Both the position numbers and the translations under genes were made by a program. Shown here piece by piece: positions 18,165 to 26,851 of a stretch of 64,000 bases of DNA. Each line of letters begins with the position of its first letter. Within the stretch, counting starts at the first letter, position 1. The notes beneath the pieces were generated by a model. It ran no database searches and was not told the origin of the DNA. It saw nothing but the letters and a program-made list of their open reading frames with translations. Source of the stretch: Xanthomonas citri pv. mangiferaeindicae (GTDB lineage: Bacteria; Pseudomonadota; Gammaproteobacteria; Xanthomonadales; Xanthomonadaceae); assembly GCA_002240395.1 (NCBI GenBank), contig CP016836.1, positions 3,534,001 to 3,598,000 on the forward strand, given 5' to 3'.

Positions 18165-18830
18165 TCAGCCGCGCGCCGCGCGCCAGCCCAGCCAGAGCAC
18201 GGCCAGTCCGTTCGCCGGACGCAGTTGTCCGTGGCGCGCGAGCGTCCGCAGGCGTGCGGCGAGGATCGCGTTGCCGATCCGACGCGGCCGGGTCCCACCG
18301 TCGCGCTGCGGCCACCGCGCAAGCAGACGCGCGGCCAGCGACTGGTCGCCGCGCAGCATCGCCTGCGGTGCCAGCAGCGGTGCCGCAGTGATGCGCCCGG
18401 CCCCGCTGTCGCGGCGTCCATCGCCGAACAGCGCCATCTCGCACGCAGCCACGGCAAGGGCGAGGTCGTGCAGCCGCTCCAGGTGCGCGGCCGGCTCGGG
18501 GACAGCCTCACGCGTGGCCGGCAACAGTCGCAGCGCGAGCGCCAACGTGCCCCAGGGGGCGGCGTGCCGTTGCAGATGCACGGCCAACGGATGCCGGCGT
18601 GCGCCCTTGTCCCAGCCCTGCAGTTCTTCCTGCCACCAGGCCAGCTTGGCCAGCCCGGGTGTCGGGTCGCTGCCGCCCCAGGCGGCCTCGCCGAACTCGT
18701 CGAGCAATGCGAACCAGGCCTGCACCCGCTCGCGCAGGTCCGGGGCCACGAAGGCCAGGCCGATGCGCCATTCCGGCCATCGCGCCTGCCACTTGGCGAG
18801 GAAGTCGTCGTCGTGCGGGGCGGCGCTCAT
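18165..18830 (-). CDS. Squalene/phytoene synthase-like protein
   Basis: Protein of 221 residues. The segment AKLAWWQEELQGWDKGARRHPLA matches the conserved core of trans-isoprenyl synthase relatives (phytoene/squalene synthase, NDUFAF6-like), but the protein is shorter than true synthases (about 280) and I do not see a convincing pair of Asp-rich DxxxD motifs. It may therefore not be catalytic. The start ATG overlaps the stop of the HAD phosphatase gene by 4 bp, so the two are coupled. The role in this organism is unknown; a quinone, carotenoid or respiratory-assembly link would fit the ubiG neighbour but is inference. Confidence 0.68.
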   Translation of the reverse strand: MSAAPHDDDFLAKWQARWPEWRIGLAFVAPDLRERVQAWFALLDEFGEAAWGGSDPTPGLAKLAWWQEELQGWDKGARRHPLAVHLQRHAAPWGTLALALRLLPATREAVPEPAAHLERLHDLALAVAACEMALFGDGRRDSGAGRITAAPLLAPQAMLRGDQSLAARLLARWPQRDGGTRPRRIGNAILAARLRTLARHGQLRPANGLAVLWLGWRAARG

Positions 18831-19495
18831 GTCGGGCGCGGCCAGGCGGCGGGTTGCAACAGGGCATCGGGCGTGTCGAGCATCGCATCGCCCTGCCAGG
18901 CGATCGGATCGTCATCGTCCAGGCGATACCCCCACAGCGCGACGATCGATGGCATGCCGGCCGCACGCGCGGCGAGGATGTCGCGCGCGTCGTCGCCGAC
19001 GTAGACGCAATCGCGTGCCGGAATGTCGATCGCGCTGGCCGCGTGCAGCAGCGGCAACGGATGCGGCTTGCGCTCGGCCAGCGTGTCGCCGCCGATCAGG
19101 ACGGCGCAGCGGTCCTGCCAACCGAGCTGCGGCAGGATGCGTTGCGCCAGCCCTTCGGGTTTGTTGGTGACGATGCCCCAGCGTGTGCCGGCGGCCTCGA
19201 GTGCGGCCAGCATCGCCTCGATGCCATCGAAGGGGCGGCTATGCCGACCCAGTTCCTCGCCGTAGACCGCCAGGAACTCCGGCACCAGGGCGACCACGCC
19301 CTCGGCATCGAGCTCGGGGAATGCGACGGCGGCCATCGCTCTCGCACCGCGCGAGACCACCGGGCGAACATCGGCCAACGCCAGCGGTGGGCGGCCGCGG
19401 GCGTCCCGCATCCGGTTGACCGTCGCCAGCATGTCGGGCGCGCTGTCGAGCAAGGTGCCGTCGAGATCGAACAACGCACCGGCCGGGAACGCCAT
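18827..19495 (-). CDS. HAD-family phosphatase (phosphoglycolate phosphatase / MupP type)
   Basis: HAD hydrolase of 222 residues. Motif I is FDLDGTLLDSAPD with the nucleophilic Asp, motif II GIVTNKP, motif III lysine in ERKPHP, and motif IV VGDDARD. The cap matches the Gph subgroup. In Pseudomonas the order TRZ/ATZ deaminase-ubiG-phosphatase is the same and the phosphatase there is MupP (N-acetylmuramic acid 6-phosphate phosphatase in cell-wall recycling), so MupP is at least as likely as phosphoglycolate phosphatase. ATG 19495 is used; a GTG at 19525 overlaps the ubiG stop by 4 bp and is a real alternative. Confidence 0.85.
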   Translation of the reverse strand: MAFPAGALFDLDGTLLDSAPDMLATVNRMRDARGRPPLALADVRPVVSRGARAMAAVAFPELDAEGVVALVPEFLAVYGEELGRHSRPFDGIEAMLAALEAAGTRWGIVTNKPEGLAQRILPQLGWQDRCAVLIGGDTLAERKPHPLPLLHAASAIDIPARDCVYVGDDARDILAARAAGMPSIVALWGYRLDDDDPIAWQGDAMLDTPDALLQPAAWPRPT

Positions 19496-19521
19496 CGGGA
19501 CCTGCGCTGCCGCTGCGCCGC

Positions 19522-20232
19522 TCACGCTGGCTTCCGCGCCCAGGCGACGTAGTTGACGTCGGTCCGGCGGACCAGCCGGGCGGCGTTGCGCCACGGCTCG
19601 TACATCAGGCCGCTGACGTCCTTGAGTTGCAGATCGGCTTCGCGCAGCCAGCCGGCAAGCTCGGACGGCCGGATGAAGCTGTCGTAGCGATGGGTGCCGC
19701 GCGGCAGCAGCCGGGCGACGTACTCGGCGCCAACGATCGCCAATGCAAATGCGGCGGGCGTGCGGTTGAGCGTGGACACGAACAGGTGGCCGCCGGGACG
19801 CAGCAGGGTCGCGCAGGCCTGCAGGATCGCCGCCGGATCGGGCACGTGCTCGAGCATCTCCATACAGGTCACGACGTCGTAGCTGCCGGGACGCTCGGCG
19901 GCCAGGGCCTCGACCGACTGCACGCGGTAGTCGGCCTGGATGCCGGTTTCCAGCCCATGCAGGCGCGCGACCTTGACGAGATCCTCGGCCAGATCGATGC
20001 CGGTCACCTTGCCGCCGACCCGGGCCATGGCTTCGCTGAGCAGGCCACCGCCGCAGCCGACATCGAGCACGTCGGCGCCATCGAGCCGGGCGCGGGCACG
20101 CACGTATTCGAGCCGCGCCGGGTTGAGCGCATGCAGCGGGCGTTGCGGCCCGTCGACATCCCACCAGCGGCTGGCCAGTGCGCCGAACTTGTCGAGCTCA
20201 GCCTGATCGTAGTTGTCGTGTCGGGCGTTCAT
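19522..20232 (-). CDS. ubiG: Ubiquinone biosynthesis O-methyltransferase UbiG
   Basis: SAM-dependent enzyme of 236 residues performing both O-methylations of ubiquinone synthesis. The N-terminus YDQAELDKFGALASRWWD is characteristic of UbiG. The SAM motif I is VLDVGCGGGLLSEAMA, followed by GIDLAE and the post-motif VTCMEMLEHVPDP. The C-terminal VTGIDL/YEP...DVNYV segments also fit. GAGG lies before ATG 20232, 10 bp after mtaD. The pairing is sensible: MtaD-type enzymes deaminate S-adenosylhomocysteine or methylthioadenosine, by-products of SAM use. Confidence 0.95.
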   Translation of the reverse strand: MNARHDNYDQAELDKFGALASRWWDVDGPQRPLHALNPARLEYVRARARLDGADVLDVGCGGGLLSEAMARVGGKVTGIDLAEDLVKVARLHGLETGIQADYRVQSVEALAAERPGSYDVVTCMEMLEHVPDPAAILQACATLLRPGGHLFVSTLNRTPAAFALAIVGAEYVARLLPRGTHRYDSFIRPSELAGWLREADLQLKDVSGLMYEPWRNAARLVRRTDVNYVAWARKPA

Positions 20233-20242
20233 GCGGGCCTCG

Positions 20243-21592
20243 TCATGCACCGGTGCGTAGCGTTGAAATGCGGTCCCGCCACTGGCGGGCATTGGCGGCG
20301 ATCGCCTCGAGGTCGAACCCGACCAGCGCGCGCGCGCGCAGCTTGGGCTGCCCGGCGATCCAGACATCGCTGACCTGGTGGCGGCCGGCGGCGTAGATCA
20401 GCTGGGAGACGACATGGTGCAGCGGCTGGGTCTCGATCGGCGACAGGTCGACGCAGATCAGGTCAGCCTGCTTGCCGACCTCGATCGAGCCGATCCGGTC
20501 GCCGAAGCCGATCGCGCGCGCGCCGCCGAGCGTGGCCGCGCGCAGCGCGGTGAACGCATCGAAGCCGGCCGCGTCGCCAGCCACCGCCTTGGCGAGGATC
20601 GCGGCGGTGCGGGTCTCGCCGAACATATCCAGGTCGTTGTTGCTGGCAACGCCATCGGTGCCGATCGCCACGTTGACGCCCGCGCGCTCGAGCGCACAGG
20701 CCGGGCAGAAGCCCGAGGCGAGCTTGAGATTGGATTCGGGGCAATGCACCACGCTGACGCCGCGCTCGGCGCACAGGTGGATTTCGCCCTCGGTCAGCTG
20801 GGTCATGTGCACCGCGATCAGGCGGTCGTTGATCAGGCCGAGCCGGTCGAGCCGCGCGATCGGCCGCTGGCCATACTGCTGCAGCGACTGTTCGACCTCC
20901 TGGGCGGTCTCGTGCAGATGCAGATGGATCGGCACGTCGAGCTGGTCGGCGAGCATGCGCACGCGCTCGAAATTGGCGTCGTTGACCGTGTACGGTGCGT
21001 GCGGCGCGAACGCGGTCGCGATCAGCGGATCGTCGCGCCACTGGTCGTGGACCTCACCGGCGCGGTCGAAGTACTCGTCGTCGCTGCTGGCCCAGGCGGT
21101 CGGAAAATCGATGACCGGCAAGCCGATGCGCGCACGGAACCCGTGCTGGCGGTAGACCGCCGCCTGCACATCGGGGAAGAAGTAGTTCTCGTTGACGCAG
21201 GTCGTACCGCCGCGCAGCATCTCGGCCAGCGCCAGCGTGATGCCGTCGGCGACGAACTCCGGTCCGATCACGGCGGCCTCGACCGGCCAGATGTGTTGTT
21301 GCAGCCAGACCATCAGCGGCAGGTCGTCGGCAATCCCGCGCAACAACGTCATCGGGTTGTGGGTGTGCGCGTTGACCAGGCCGGGCAGCAGCGCCGACTG
21401 TGGGCGGCTGACCGTCTGCGCGGGCGCGAAACGTTGCCGCGCCTCGGCGATCGGCAGCACGGCCACAATCTCGCCGCGGTGGACTGCGACAGCGTGGTCG
21501 TCGAGCACGATCGCGTGCGGCTCCACGGGCACGACATGGCCGGCTTCGATCAACAAGTCGATGGACTGGGGCGATGGATCTTGCATGCTCAT
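20243..21592 (-). CDS. mtaD: TRZ/ATZ-family hydrolase, 5-methylthioadenosine/S-adenosylhomocysteine deaminase
   Basis: Amidohydrolase of 449 residues. Metal-binding motifs are NAHTHNPM (near residue 75), HLHLHET, VHCPESNLKL and GTDGVASNNDLDM, the set found in MTA/SAH deaminases (converting these to inosyl products). The AVHMTQL segment after the HLHLHE strand also matches. The start ATG overlaps the stop of the upstream hypothetical gene by 4 bp, and ubiG follows after 10 bp, so it is mid-operon. Guanine deaminase or chlorohydrolase-type specificity cannot be excluded from sequence alone, but the ubiG-linked order supports MtaD. Confidence 0.88.
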   Translation of the reverse strand: MSMQDPSPQSIDLLIEAGHVVPVEPHAIVLDDHAVAVHRGEIVAVLPIAEARQRFAPAQTVSRPQSALLPGLVNAHTHNPMTLLRGIADDLPLMVWLQQHIWPVEAAVIGPEFVADGITLALAEMLRGGTTCVNENYFFPDVQAAVYRQHGFRARIGLPVIDFPTAWASSDDEYFDRAGEVHDQWRDDPLIATAFAPHAPYTVNDANFERVRMLADQLDVPIHLHLHETAQEVEQSLQQYGQRPIARLDRLGLINDRLIAVHMTQLTEGEIHLCAERGVSVVHCPESNLKLASGFCPACALERAGVNVAIGTDGVASNNDLDMFGETRTAAILAKAVAGDAAGFDAFTALRAATLGGARAIGFGDRIGSIEVGKQADLICVDLSPIETQPLHHVVSQLIYAAGRHQVSDVWIAGQPKLRARALVGFDLEAIAANARQWRDRISTLRTGA

Positions 21593-22431
21593 TCGTCCGA
21601 TGGCTTCTGAGCCCAGAAAAAGCCGCTTTCCAGGGCAGTCTGGTCGTAACGCGTCCCGTCGTAACGCAGGACACGGCTGGCGCGTCGGCGGGACGTGTCA
21701 TCCCGATCGCTGCCGACCACGGTATGGGTCCGGGTCACGTCCGCCTGCACGCGCAGGTCGGCAAATCCATGATGGGCGGTGTTCTCGATGGCAATCGTGA
21801 GCTTGGCATTGTCGGTCACCACGTACTGGCCACGGCTCCAACTGCAGGGCTCGCCTTCCACGCGGGCCCAGAATTCGAGGTTGGAGGTGAAGACCGGGCG
21901 CAAGGCCGCGCCGTCGCGGACATACAGCGTCAGCTCGTCGTTGGCGCGCGCATCGGGGCAGCTCGGCCCGGGCGCCGAACTGCGCACCACGACGCCGAAC
22001 GCACGCACGCCCTCGGCCAGGTCGTAGCGCGCGGTATCGAGCCGGAGCCCGCCTTCGATGAGGGCGAAGGCCGCATCCTCTTCCAGACTCGTCTCGTGCA
22101 CGGCATGTACCTGCGCATCCGCCGTGCCCAGGACCGCGACGACCAGCCGCAATGCACGTTCGCCGACCTCGTCCGAACCCGGCAGCGGATACGCGACCGC
22201 GGCCAGGGTGAGCGCGGGATCGTAGGGCCAGGCCCGGCAGGCTTGCGCGGCAAGCGACACGCCCTCGCCGGCCGGCCGCAGACCGGCTTCGGACAGGGCG
22301 TGAAGCGTCTGCCCGGCGCAAGCATCGCGCACGGGCATCTCGTCCGCTGTGGCCGCGGTACTCGCAGCCGCCAACAGCATCAGCGCGCCACCATTGCGCC
22401 GCCATCGCGACGGCGTCGCGATGACGCGCAC
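21589..22431 (-). CDS. Exported hypothetical protein
   Basis: About 280 residues if read from GTG 22431 (a TTG at 22440 and internal starts are possible). A hydrophobic stretch, LMLLAAASTAATA, near residue 18 followed by ADEMP suggests a signal peptide. The rest is mixed alpha/beta with three or four cysteines (CAGQTL, AQACRAW, PSCPDA, EPCSW), perhaps disulfide-bonded in the periplasm. I recognise no domain. It overlaps mtaD by 4 bp and is probably the first gene of the mtaD-ubiG operon, 83 bp after efp. Confidence 0.6.
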   Translation of the reverse strand: MRVIATPSRWRRNGGALMLLAAASTAATADEMPVRDACAGQTLHALSEAGLRPAGEGVSLAAQACRAWPYDPALTLAAVAYPLPGSDEVGERALRLVVAVLGTADAQVHAVHETSLEEDAAFALIEGGLRLDTARYDLAEGVRAFGVVVRSSAPGPSCPDARANDELTLYVRDGAALRPVFTSNLEFWARVEGEPCSWSRGQYVVTDNAKLTIAIENTAHHGFADLRVQADVTRTHTVVGSDRDDTSRRRASRVLRYDGTRYDQTALESGFFWAQKPSDE

Positions 22432-22514
22432 GATCGCCAAGGCGCCAGATCCCCGCCTGCGCGTGGGCGATGGCGTGGCGTCGCGGATCGCGCGGCGATG
22501 GCGCTGCGGATCGA

Positions 22515-23081
22515 TCACTTGACGCGGCTGACGTACTCGCCGGACCGGGTGTCGACCTTGATGACTTCCTCCTGCCCGACGAACAGCGGCACGCGGACCA
22601 CGGCGCCCGTTTCCAGGGTCGCCGGCTTGCCGCCGCCGCCCGAGGTGTCGCCGCGCACGCCCGGATCGGTCTCGGTGATCTGCAGCTCGACGAAGTTCGG
22701 CGGCTGGACCGCGATCGGCGTGCCGTTCCACAGCGTCACCACGCACTCTTCCTCGCCCTTGAGCCACTTCTCCGCGCCGCCCATGCCGGCCTTGTCGGCC
22801 TGCACCTGCTCGAACGACTCGGGATTCATGAAGTGCCAGTACTCGCCGTCGCTGTAGAGGTACTGCATGTCGGTGTCGAGCACATCGGCCGCTTCGACCG
22901 AATCGGTGCTCTTCATGGTGATTTCCTGTACCCGGCCCGTGCGGATCTGGCGGTACTTCACGCGCGTGAACGCCTGGCCCTTGCCCGGCTTGACGTATTC
23001 GGTGTCGGTGATGACCGCGGGCTCGTTGTTGACCAGGATCTTCTGGCCATTCTTGACGTCGTTCATGCCATAACTGGCCAT
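22515..23081 (-). CDS. efp: Translation elongation factor P
   Basis: EF-P of 188 residues, which rescues ribosomes stalled at polyproline. The three beta domains are full length. The modified residue is Lys34 in the loop PGKGQAF, the EpmA/EpmB beta-lysylation type (not the Arg-rhamnosylation type). The end RSGEYVSRVK is the standard C-terminus. The gene diverges from epmB, whose product makes the beta-lysine donor, across a 96-bp shared promoter region. epmA is not in the window. Confidence 0.97.
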   Translation of the reverse strand: MASYGMNDVKNGQKILVNNEPAVITDTEYVKPGKGQAFTRVKYRQIRTGRVQEITMKSTDSVEAADVLDTDMQYLYSDGEYWHFMNPESFEQVQADKAGMGGAEKWLKGEEECVVTLWNGTPIAVQPPNFVELQITETDPGVRGDTSGGGGKPATLETGAVVRVPLFVGQEEVIKVDTRSGEYVSRVK

Positions 23082-23177
23082 CGCTCGCTCCTGCTGGGCC
23101 GGCGTCGCCGGCGGCTACACTATGGGGTTTCCCGGCAGCGGTGCACGCGGCCGGCTCGAATTGGATCGCAGTCGTAC

Positions 23178-24221
23178 ATGATACCCGCAGCCCCCCTTCC
23201 GACGCAGCCGCGCCGCTGGCAGCAACTCTGGCGCGATGCCGTGCGCGATCCGCGCGAGTTGCTCGAGCTGCTCGGGCTGCAGGCGCAGGCACTGGGCCTG
23301 TCGCCCGAGGCCGCCGCCCAGTTCCCGCTGCGGGTCCCGCGCGGCTTCGTGGCGCGGATGCGCCCGGGCGACCCGTTCGACCCGCTGCTGCGTCAGGTCC
23401 TGCCGCTGGATGCGGAACTGCGCCCGGCGCCGGGCTTCGGTCTGGATGCGGTCGGCGATGGCGCGGCCAAGGCCGGCCATGGCGTGATCCAGAAGTACGC
23501 GGGGCGAGCGCTGCTGGTCGCGACCGGCAGCTGCGCGGTGCATTGCCGTTACTGCTTCCGCCGCCACTTTCCCTATGCCGAGGAGACCGCGGCGGCTGGC
23601 GGCTGGGGCGCGGCGCTGGCGGCGATCCGCGACGATGCCTCGATCGAAGAGGTGCTGCTGTCGGGCGGCGATCCGCTGTCGCTATCGACCGCCAAGCTCG
23701 TCGAACTGACCGACGCGCTGCGCGGCATCCCGCATGTGCGGCGCCTGCGCATCCACACCCGGTTACCGATCGTGCTGCCCGAGCGGGTCGATACCGAATT
23801 GACCGACTGGCTGTCCGCACTGCCCTGGCCGCTGGTGATCGTGGTCCACGCCAACCACGCCAACGAGTTCGACGGTGAGGTCGATGCGGCGATGCGGCGC
23901 CTGCGCGCCACCGGCGCGGTGCTGCTGAACCAGGCGGTCCTGCTCAAGGGGGTCAACGACCGCGTCGAGACGCTGGCGGCCCTGGCCGAGCGTGGGCTCG
24001 AGGCCGGCGTGTTGCCCTACTACCTGCACCAGCTCGACCGCGTCGCCGGTGCGGCTCATTTCGAAGTCGACGATGCCACCGCACTCGCGCTGCACGCGGC
24101 GCTGGTCGCCAGGCAATCGGGCTATCTGGTGCCGCGTCTGGTCCGCGAGGTCGCCGGCGACGCCTCCAAGCGTGCCCTGACCGGCGTGCCGGATGGACGC
24201 CCGGCGCCCCCCGTGGCATAA
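23178..24221 (+). CDS. epmB: EF-P lysine 2,3-aminomutase EpmB (radical SAM)
   Basis: Radical-SAM enzyme of 347 residues that converts alpha-lysine to (R)-beta-lysine for EF-P modification. The cluster-binding motif is CAVHCRYCFRRHFPY (CxxxCxxC). Also present are EEVLLSGGDPLSL, HTRLPIVLP and LYYLHQLDRVAGAAHF-type C-terminal PLP-binding features. The length is that of EpmB and shorter than clostridial lysine 2,3-aminomutase (about 416). It starts at ATG 23178, divergent from efp. TACACT/TATGGG-like -10 elements lie in the 96-bp spacer. Confidence 0.95.
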   Translation: MIPAAPLPTQPRRWQQLWRDAVRDPRELLELLGLQAQALGLSPEAAAQFPLRVPRGFVARMRPGDPFDPLLRQVLPLDAELRPAPGFGLDAVGDGAAKAGHGVIQKYAGRALLVATGSCAVHCRYCFRRHFPYAEETAAAGGWGAALAAIRDDASIEEVLLSGGDPLSLSTAKLVELTDALRGIPHVRRLRIHTRLPIVLPERVDTELTDWLSALPWPLVIVVHANHANEFDGEVDAAMRRLRATGAVLLNQAVLLKGVNDRVETLAALAERGLEAGVLPYYLHQLDRVAGAAHFEVDDATALALHAALVARQSGYLVPRLVREVAGDASKRALTGVPDGRPAPPVA

Positions 24222-24244
24222 GGCGCACTTCACTGGAGGCCGCC

Positions 24245-26329
24245 ATGCCCGACAGCAACGCCGAGTCCGCGCTGCGCCTGTTGATCGTCGACGACCGCGT
24301 CGAGGATGCCGAGGCGGTCGTGAGCGGATTGCGCAATGCCGGCATCGCGGTCCGCCCGTTGCGGGCGACCTCTTCCGAGGAACTGGGCCGCCTGCTGACC
24401 GGCCAGGTGATCGATGTGGCGATCGCCGCCCATGCCGCGGTCACCCTGCCCTTCGCACAGGCGCTGCAGTGCATTGCCGACAGCGGCCAGGACATCCCGG
24501 TCATCGCGCTCGTCGATGCGCTCGATGAGACCGCCTTCATCGACGTCATGCTGGGCGGCGCGCGCACGGTGGCGCTGCGCCACGCGCCGCAGCAGCTGCT
24601 GGCCGCGGTGCGCGATGCCTGGGCCGATCGCCAGGCGCGGCGCAATCTGCGACGGCTCGAGGCCCGGGTCCGCGAGAGCGAGCGCCGCAGCGACGCGCTG
24701 ATCGACTCCTCGCGCGATCCCATCGCCTACATCCACGAGGGCATGCACATCCGCGCCAACGCGGCGTACCTGGAGATGTTCGGCTACGGCGACTTCCAGC
24801 AGATCGAGGGCGTCTCGCTGCTGGACATGGTGGCGCCACAGCATGTCGATGCCTTCAAGACCCTGCTCAAGTCGCTCAGCCGGGGCGAACCGCCGCCGCT
24901 GCGCCACGAGATCGAAGCTCGCGACGCGGATGGCAACGCGTTTCCCGCCGCGATGGAGTTCACCGCTGCCCAGTACGAGGGCGAGCCCTGCCTGCAGGTC
25001 GTGTTCCGGCGCCGGGAGCTGATCGATCCGGAGCTCGCGCACGAGCTCGAAGCACTCCGTCAGCGCGACCACGTCACCGGCCTGCTCAATCGCCCGGCGT
25101 TCCTGCGCGAGCTCGAGGATGCGGTCGACGATGCCGCGCGCGGGCAATCGCGGCATGGCTTTCTGATGATCGAACCCGATCGGCACCAGCAGTTGCTGGC
25201 CGATATCGGCCTGGACCATGCCGACGATCTGCTTGCCGCGGCCGCCGCACGGCTCGAATCGCTGCTCGATGCGCCGGCCATCGCCGCGCGCTACGGCGGC
25301 ACGACCTTCGCCGTGTTGCTGCGCGACGGCGACTACCACGCCACGGCCGCGCTGGCCGAGCGGTTGCGGGCGGGTTTCGCCGATCATGTGTTCGACATGG
25401 GCGCGCGCTCGACCGTGGTGACGCTGAGCATCGGCGGCATCCAGATCGGCGAAACCAGCGCCAACGTCGGCCAGGTACTGGCACGCGCGACGCAGGCGCT
25501 GGAGTCGGCGTCCGGCGCCGGCGGCGACCAGTGCGAGGTCTTCGACCCGGGCGCAGCCGACCGCCTGGAGCAGGAGCGGCTGCAGATCTGGATCGCGCGG
25601 CTGCGCGCCGCGCTCGACCACGACGGGTTCGTGCTGCACTACCAGCCGGTGATCAACCTGCAGGGCGATACCGCGCCGGTCTACGAATGCCTGCTGCGGC
25701 TCGACGGCGGCGATGGCGAGCTCGTCGCGCCGGGCACGTTCCTGCAGATCGCCGAGGACCACGGCATGCTGGCCCAGATCGACCGGTATGTGGTCAGTCG
25801 GGCGATCGCTGCGATTGCCCGGCGCCTGCACGAGGGGCGGCCCACGACGCTGTTGGTGAAGGTCAGTCAGGCCTCGCTCGAGGCCGCGGGGCTGGCGGCG
25901 TTCATCGGTGAGCAACTGGCGCATCACCAGGTGCCGGGCAAGTACCTGGTGCTGCAGTTGCCCGAGTCCAAGGTGTTCACGCATCTCAAGGCGACGCAGG
26001 CCTTCGCGGCGCATGTCGCGCGCTTCGATTGCGCGTTCGCGCTCGAGCAGTTCGGTGCGGGGCTGGATTCGTTCCAGTTGCTGACCCATCTGCAGCCGAA
26101 CCTGCTCAAGCTCGACCGCAGTTTCACCCAGGGGCTGCCGAGCAATGCGGAGAACCAGGCGCGTCTGGGCGAGATCGCGGCGCGGGCGCGCGAAATCGGC
26201 ATCCGCACGATCGCCGAATTCGTCCAGGACGCGGCCAGCATGTCGATCCTGTTCGCCGCCGGCATCGATTACGTGCAAGGCAACTTCCTCGCCCCGGCCG
26301 GGCCAGGCATGCACTACGATTTCGAGTAG
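24245..26329 (+). CDS. fimX: FimX-like REC-PAS-GGDEF-EAL protein with degenerate catalytic motifs
   Basis: Protein of 694 residues. The N-terminal receiver-like domain has LLIVDDRVEDAE, then PAS (~140-255), GGDEF (~270-430) and EAL (~440-690). Both catalytic signatures are degenerate: GGTTF instead of GGDEF near residue 350, ECL instead of EAL near 481, and the late loop is FGAGLDS instead of DDFGTGYSS. Size, domain order and degeneracy match FimX of Pseudomonas and Xanthomonas, which binds c-di-GMP with its inactive EAL domain and works with PilZ to drive type IV pilus assembly and twitching. It follows epmB by 23 bp, so the two may be co-transcribed. Confidence 0.82.
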   Translation: MPDSNAESALRLLIVDDRVEDAEAVVSGLRNAGIAVRPLRATSSEELGRLLTGQVIDVAIAAHAAVTLPFAQALQCIADSGQDIPVIALVDALDETAFIDVMLGGARTVALRHAPQQLLAAVRDAWADRQARRNLRRLEARVRESERRSDALIDSSRDPIAYIHEGMHIRANAAYLEMFGYGDFQQIEGVSLLDMVAPQHVDAFKTLLKSLSRGEPPPLRHEIEARDADGNAFPAAMEFTAAQYEGEPCLQVVFRRRELIDPELAHELEALRQRDHVTGLLNRPAFLRELEDAVDDAARGQSRHGFLMIEPDRHQQLLADIGLDHADDLLAAAAARLESLLDAPAIAARYGGTTFAVLLRDGDYHATAALAERLRAGFADHVFDMGARSTVVTLSIGGIQIGETSANVGQVLARATQALESASGAGGDQCEVFDPGAADRLEQERLQIWIARLRAALDHDGFVLHYQPVINLQGDTAPVYECLLRLDGGDGELVAPGTFLQIAEDHGMLAQIDRYVVSRAIAAIARRLHEGRPTTLLVKVSQASLEAAGLAAFIGEQLAHHQVPGKYLVLQLPESKVFTHLKATQAFAAHVARFDCAFALEQFGAGLDSFQLLTHLQPNLLKLDRSFTQGLPSNAENQARLGEIAARAREIGIRTIAEFVQDAASMSILFAAGIDYVQGNFLAPAGPGMHYDFE

Positions 26330-26617
26330 TCGCCACGCGGCGCGAATCCGCGTTCCAAAGGTTCTTGGCCGACGTCAGGGGAATCTGGCTTGTGCCCACT
26401 CGATCACTCGATCAGGGGGCTTTCTTCTCCGGAACGCGCGTCGCGCCGGCCGGGGACTGCTCCCCGGCTCGGTCATCCATCCATGGATGACTCGCCGCCG
26501 CGGACCATCCATGGCCCGCTATCGCAATCCCCGACCAGCACGACGCACTGAGACCGGAAGCGCGCGACTTCTTCCAATACGACGCCGTCCCCCGTAGTCA
26601 GGCTGCGAACGCCCGCA

Positions 26618-26740
26618 GCAGCGGACTGGCGGGCGGTGGCCGCGACAAGCGCGCCATGGATGGCGCGCGCCCGAGTCAGGACAGGATGTCCTGCCGAGGG
26701 GAAAGCGGCTTCCGGCCGGCAGGCCGATGCCCATCCGAAG
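26618..26740. repeat. Dispersed intergenic repeat, copy 1
   Basis: Block 26618-26662 matches 56707-56751 at about 42 of 45 positions by eye, and block 26691-26740 matches 56831-56881 with small differences. Between the blocks lies the hairpin CAGGACA-GGA-TGTCCTG (26677-26693). Copy 2 has a hairpin of different sequence at the same place, so the structure is kept while the bases change. Only two copies are visible in this window. Confidence 0.72.
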
Positions 26741-26802
26741 GAAGATAGCTCTCTCGGCAATACCCCTCATCTGAAGAAGGCCAATCAAGAGAAAGCCAAA
26801 AG

Positions 26803-26830
26803 AAAAAGCCCGCCGAAGAGGCGGGCTTTT
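26803..26830. terminator. Intrinsic terminator downstream of htpX
   Basis: GCCCGCC-GAAGA-GGCGGGC stem (26808-26826) with A-run before and TTTT after. On the minus strand it follows the htpX stop closely. Confidence 0.88.
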
Positions 26831-26851
26831 CGTTCCACTAGAACATGAGGC

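Larger units (their letters stand above)
26330..26851. other. Non-coding intergenic region between fimX and htpX
   Basis: About 520 bp without a convincing gene. It holds a CATCCATGGATG palindrome at 26478-26489, the first copy of a dispersed repeat (26618-26740), the hairpins at 26651-26666 and 26677-26693, and the htpX terminator. A minus-strand open frame (26473-26760) lies over the repeat but has no ribosome site or recognisable product. Confidence 0.7.

Noticed and set aside
24230..26314. A 694-residue minus-strand open frame opposite fimX
   Set aside because: High-GC shadow of the real gene; low-complexity composition, no domain, while the plus strand has four clear domains.
26358..26376. 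Partial likeness of this stretch to 36371-36389 (both near CCGAC(G/A)TCAGG)
   Set aside because: About 14 of 18 bases match, but the similarity stops there and no palindrome follows at 26.4 kb; may be chance.
26473..26760. Minus-strand frame (95 residues) over dispersed repeat copy 1
   Set aside because: No ribosome site or family; the matching frame over copy 2 is not conserved well in sequence, so the element looks non-coding.
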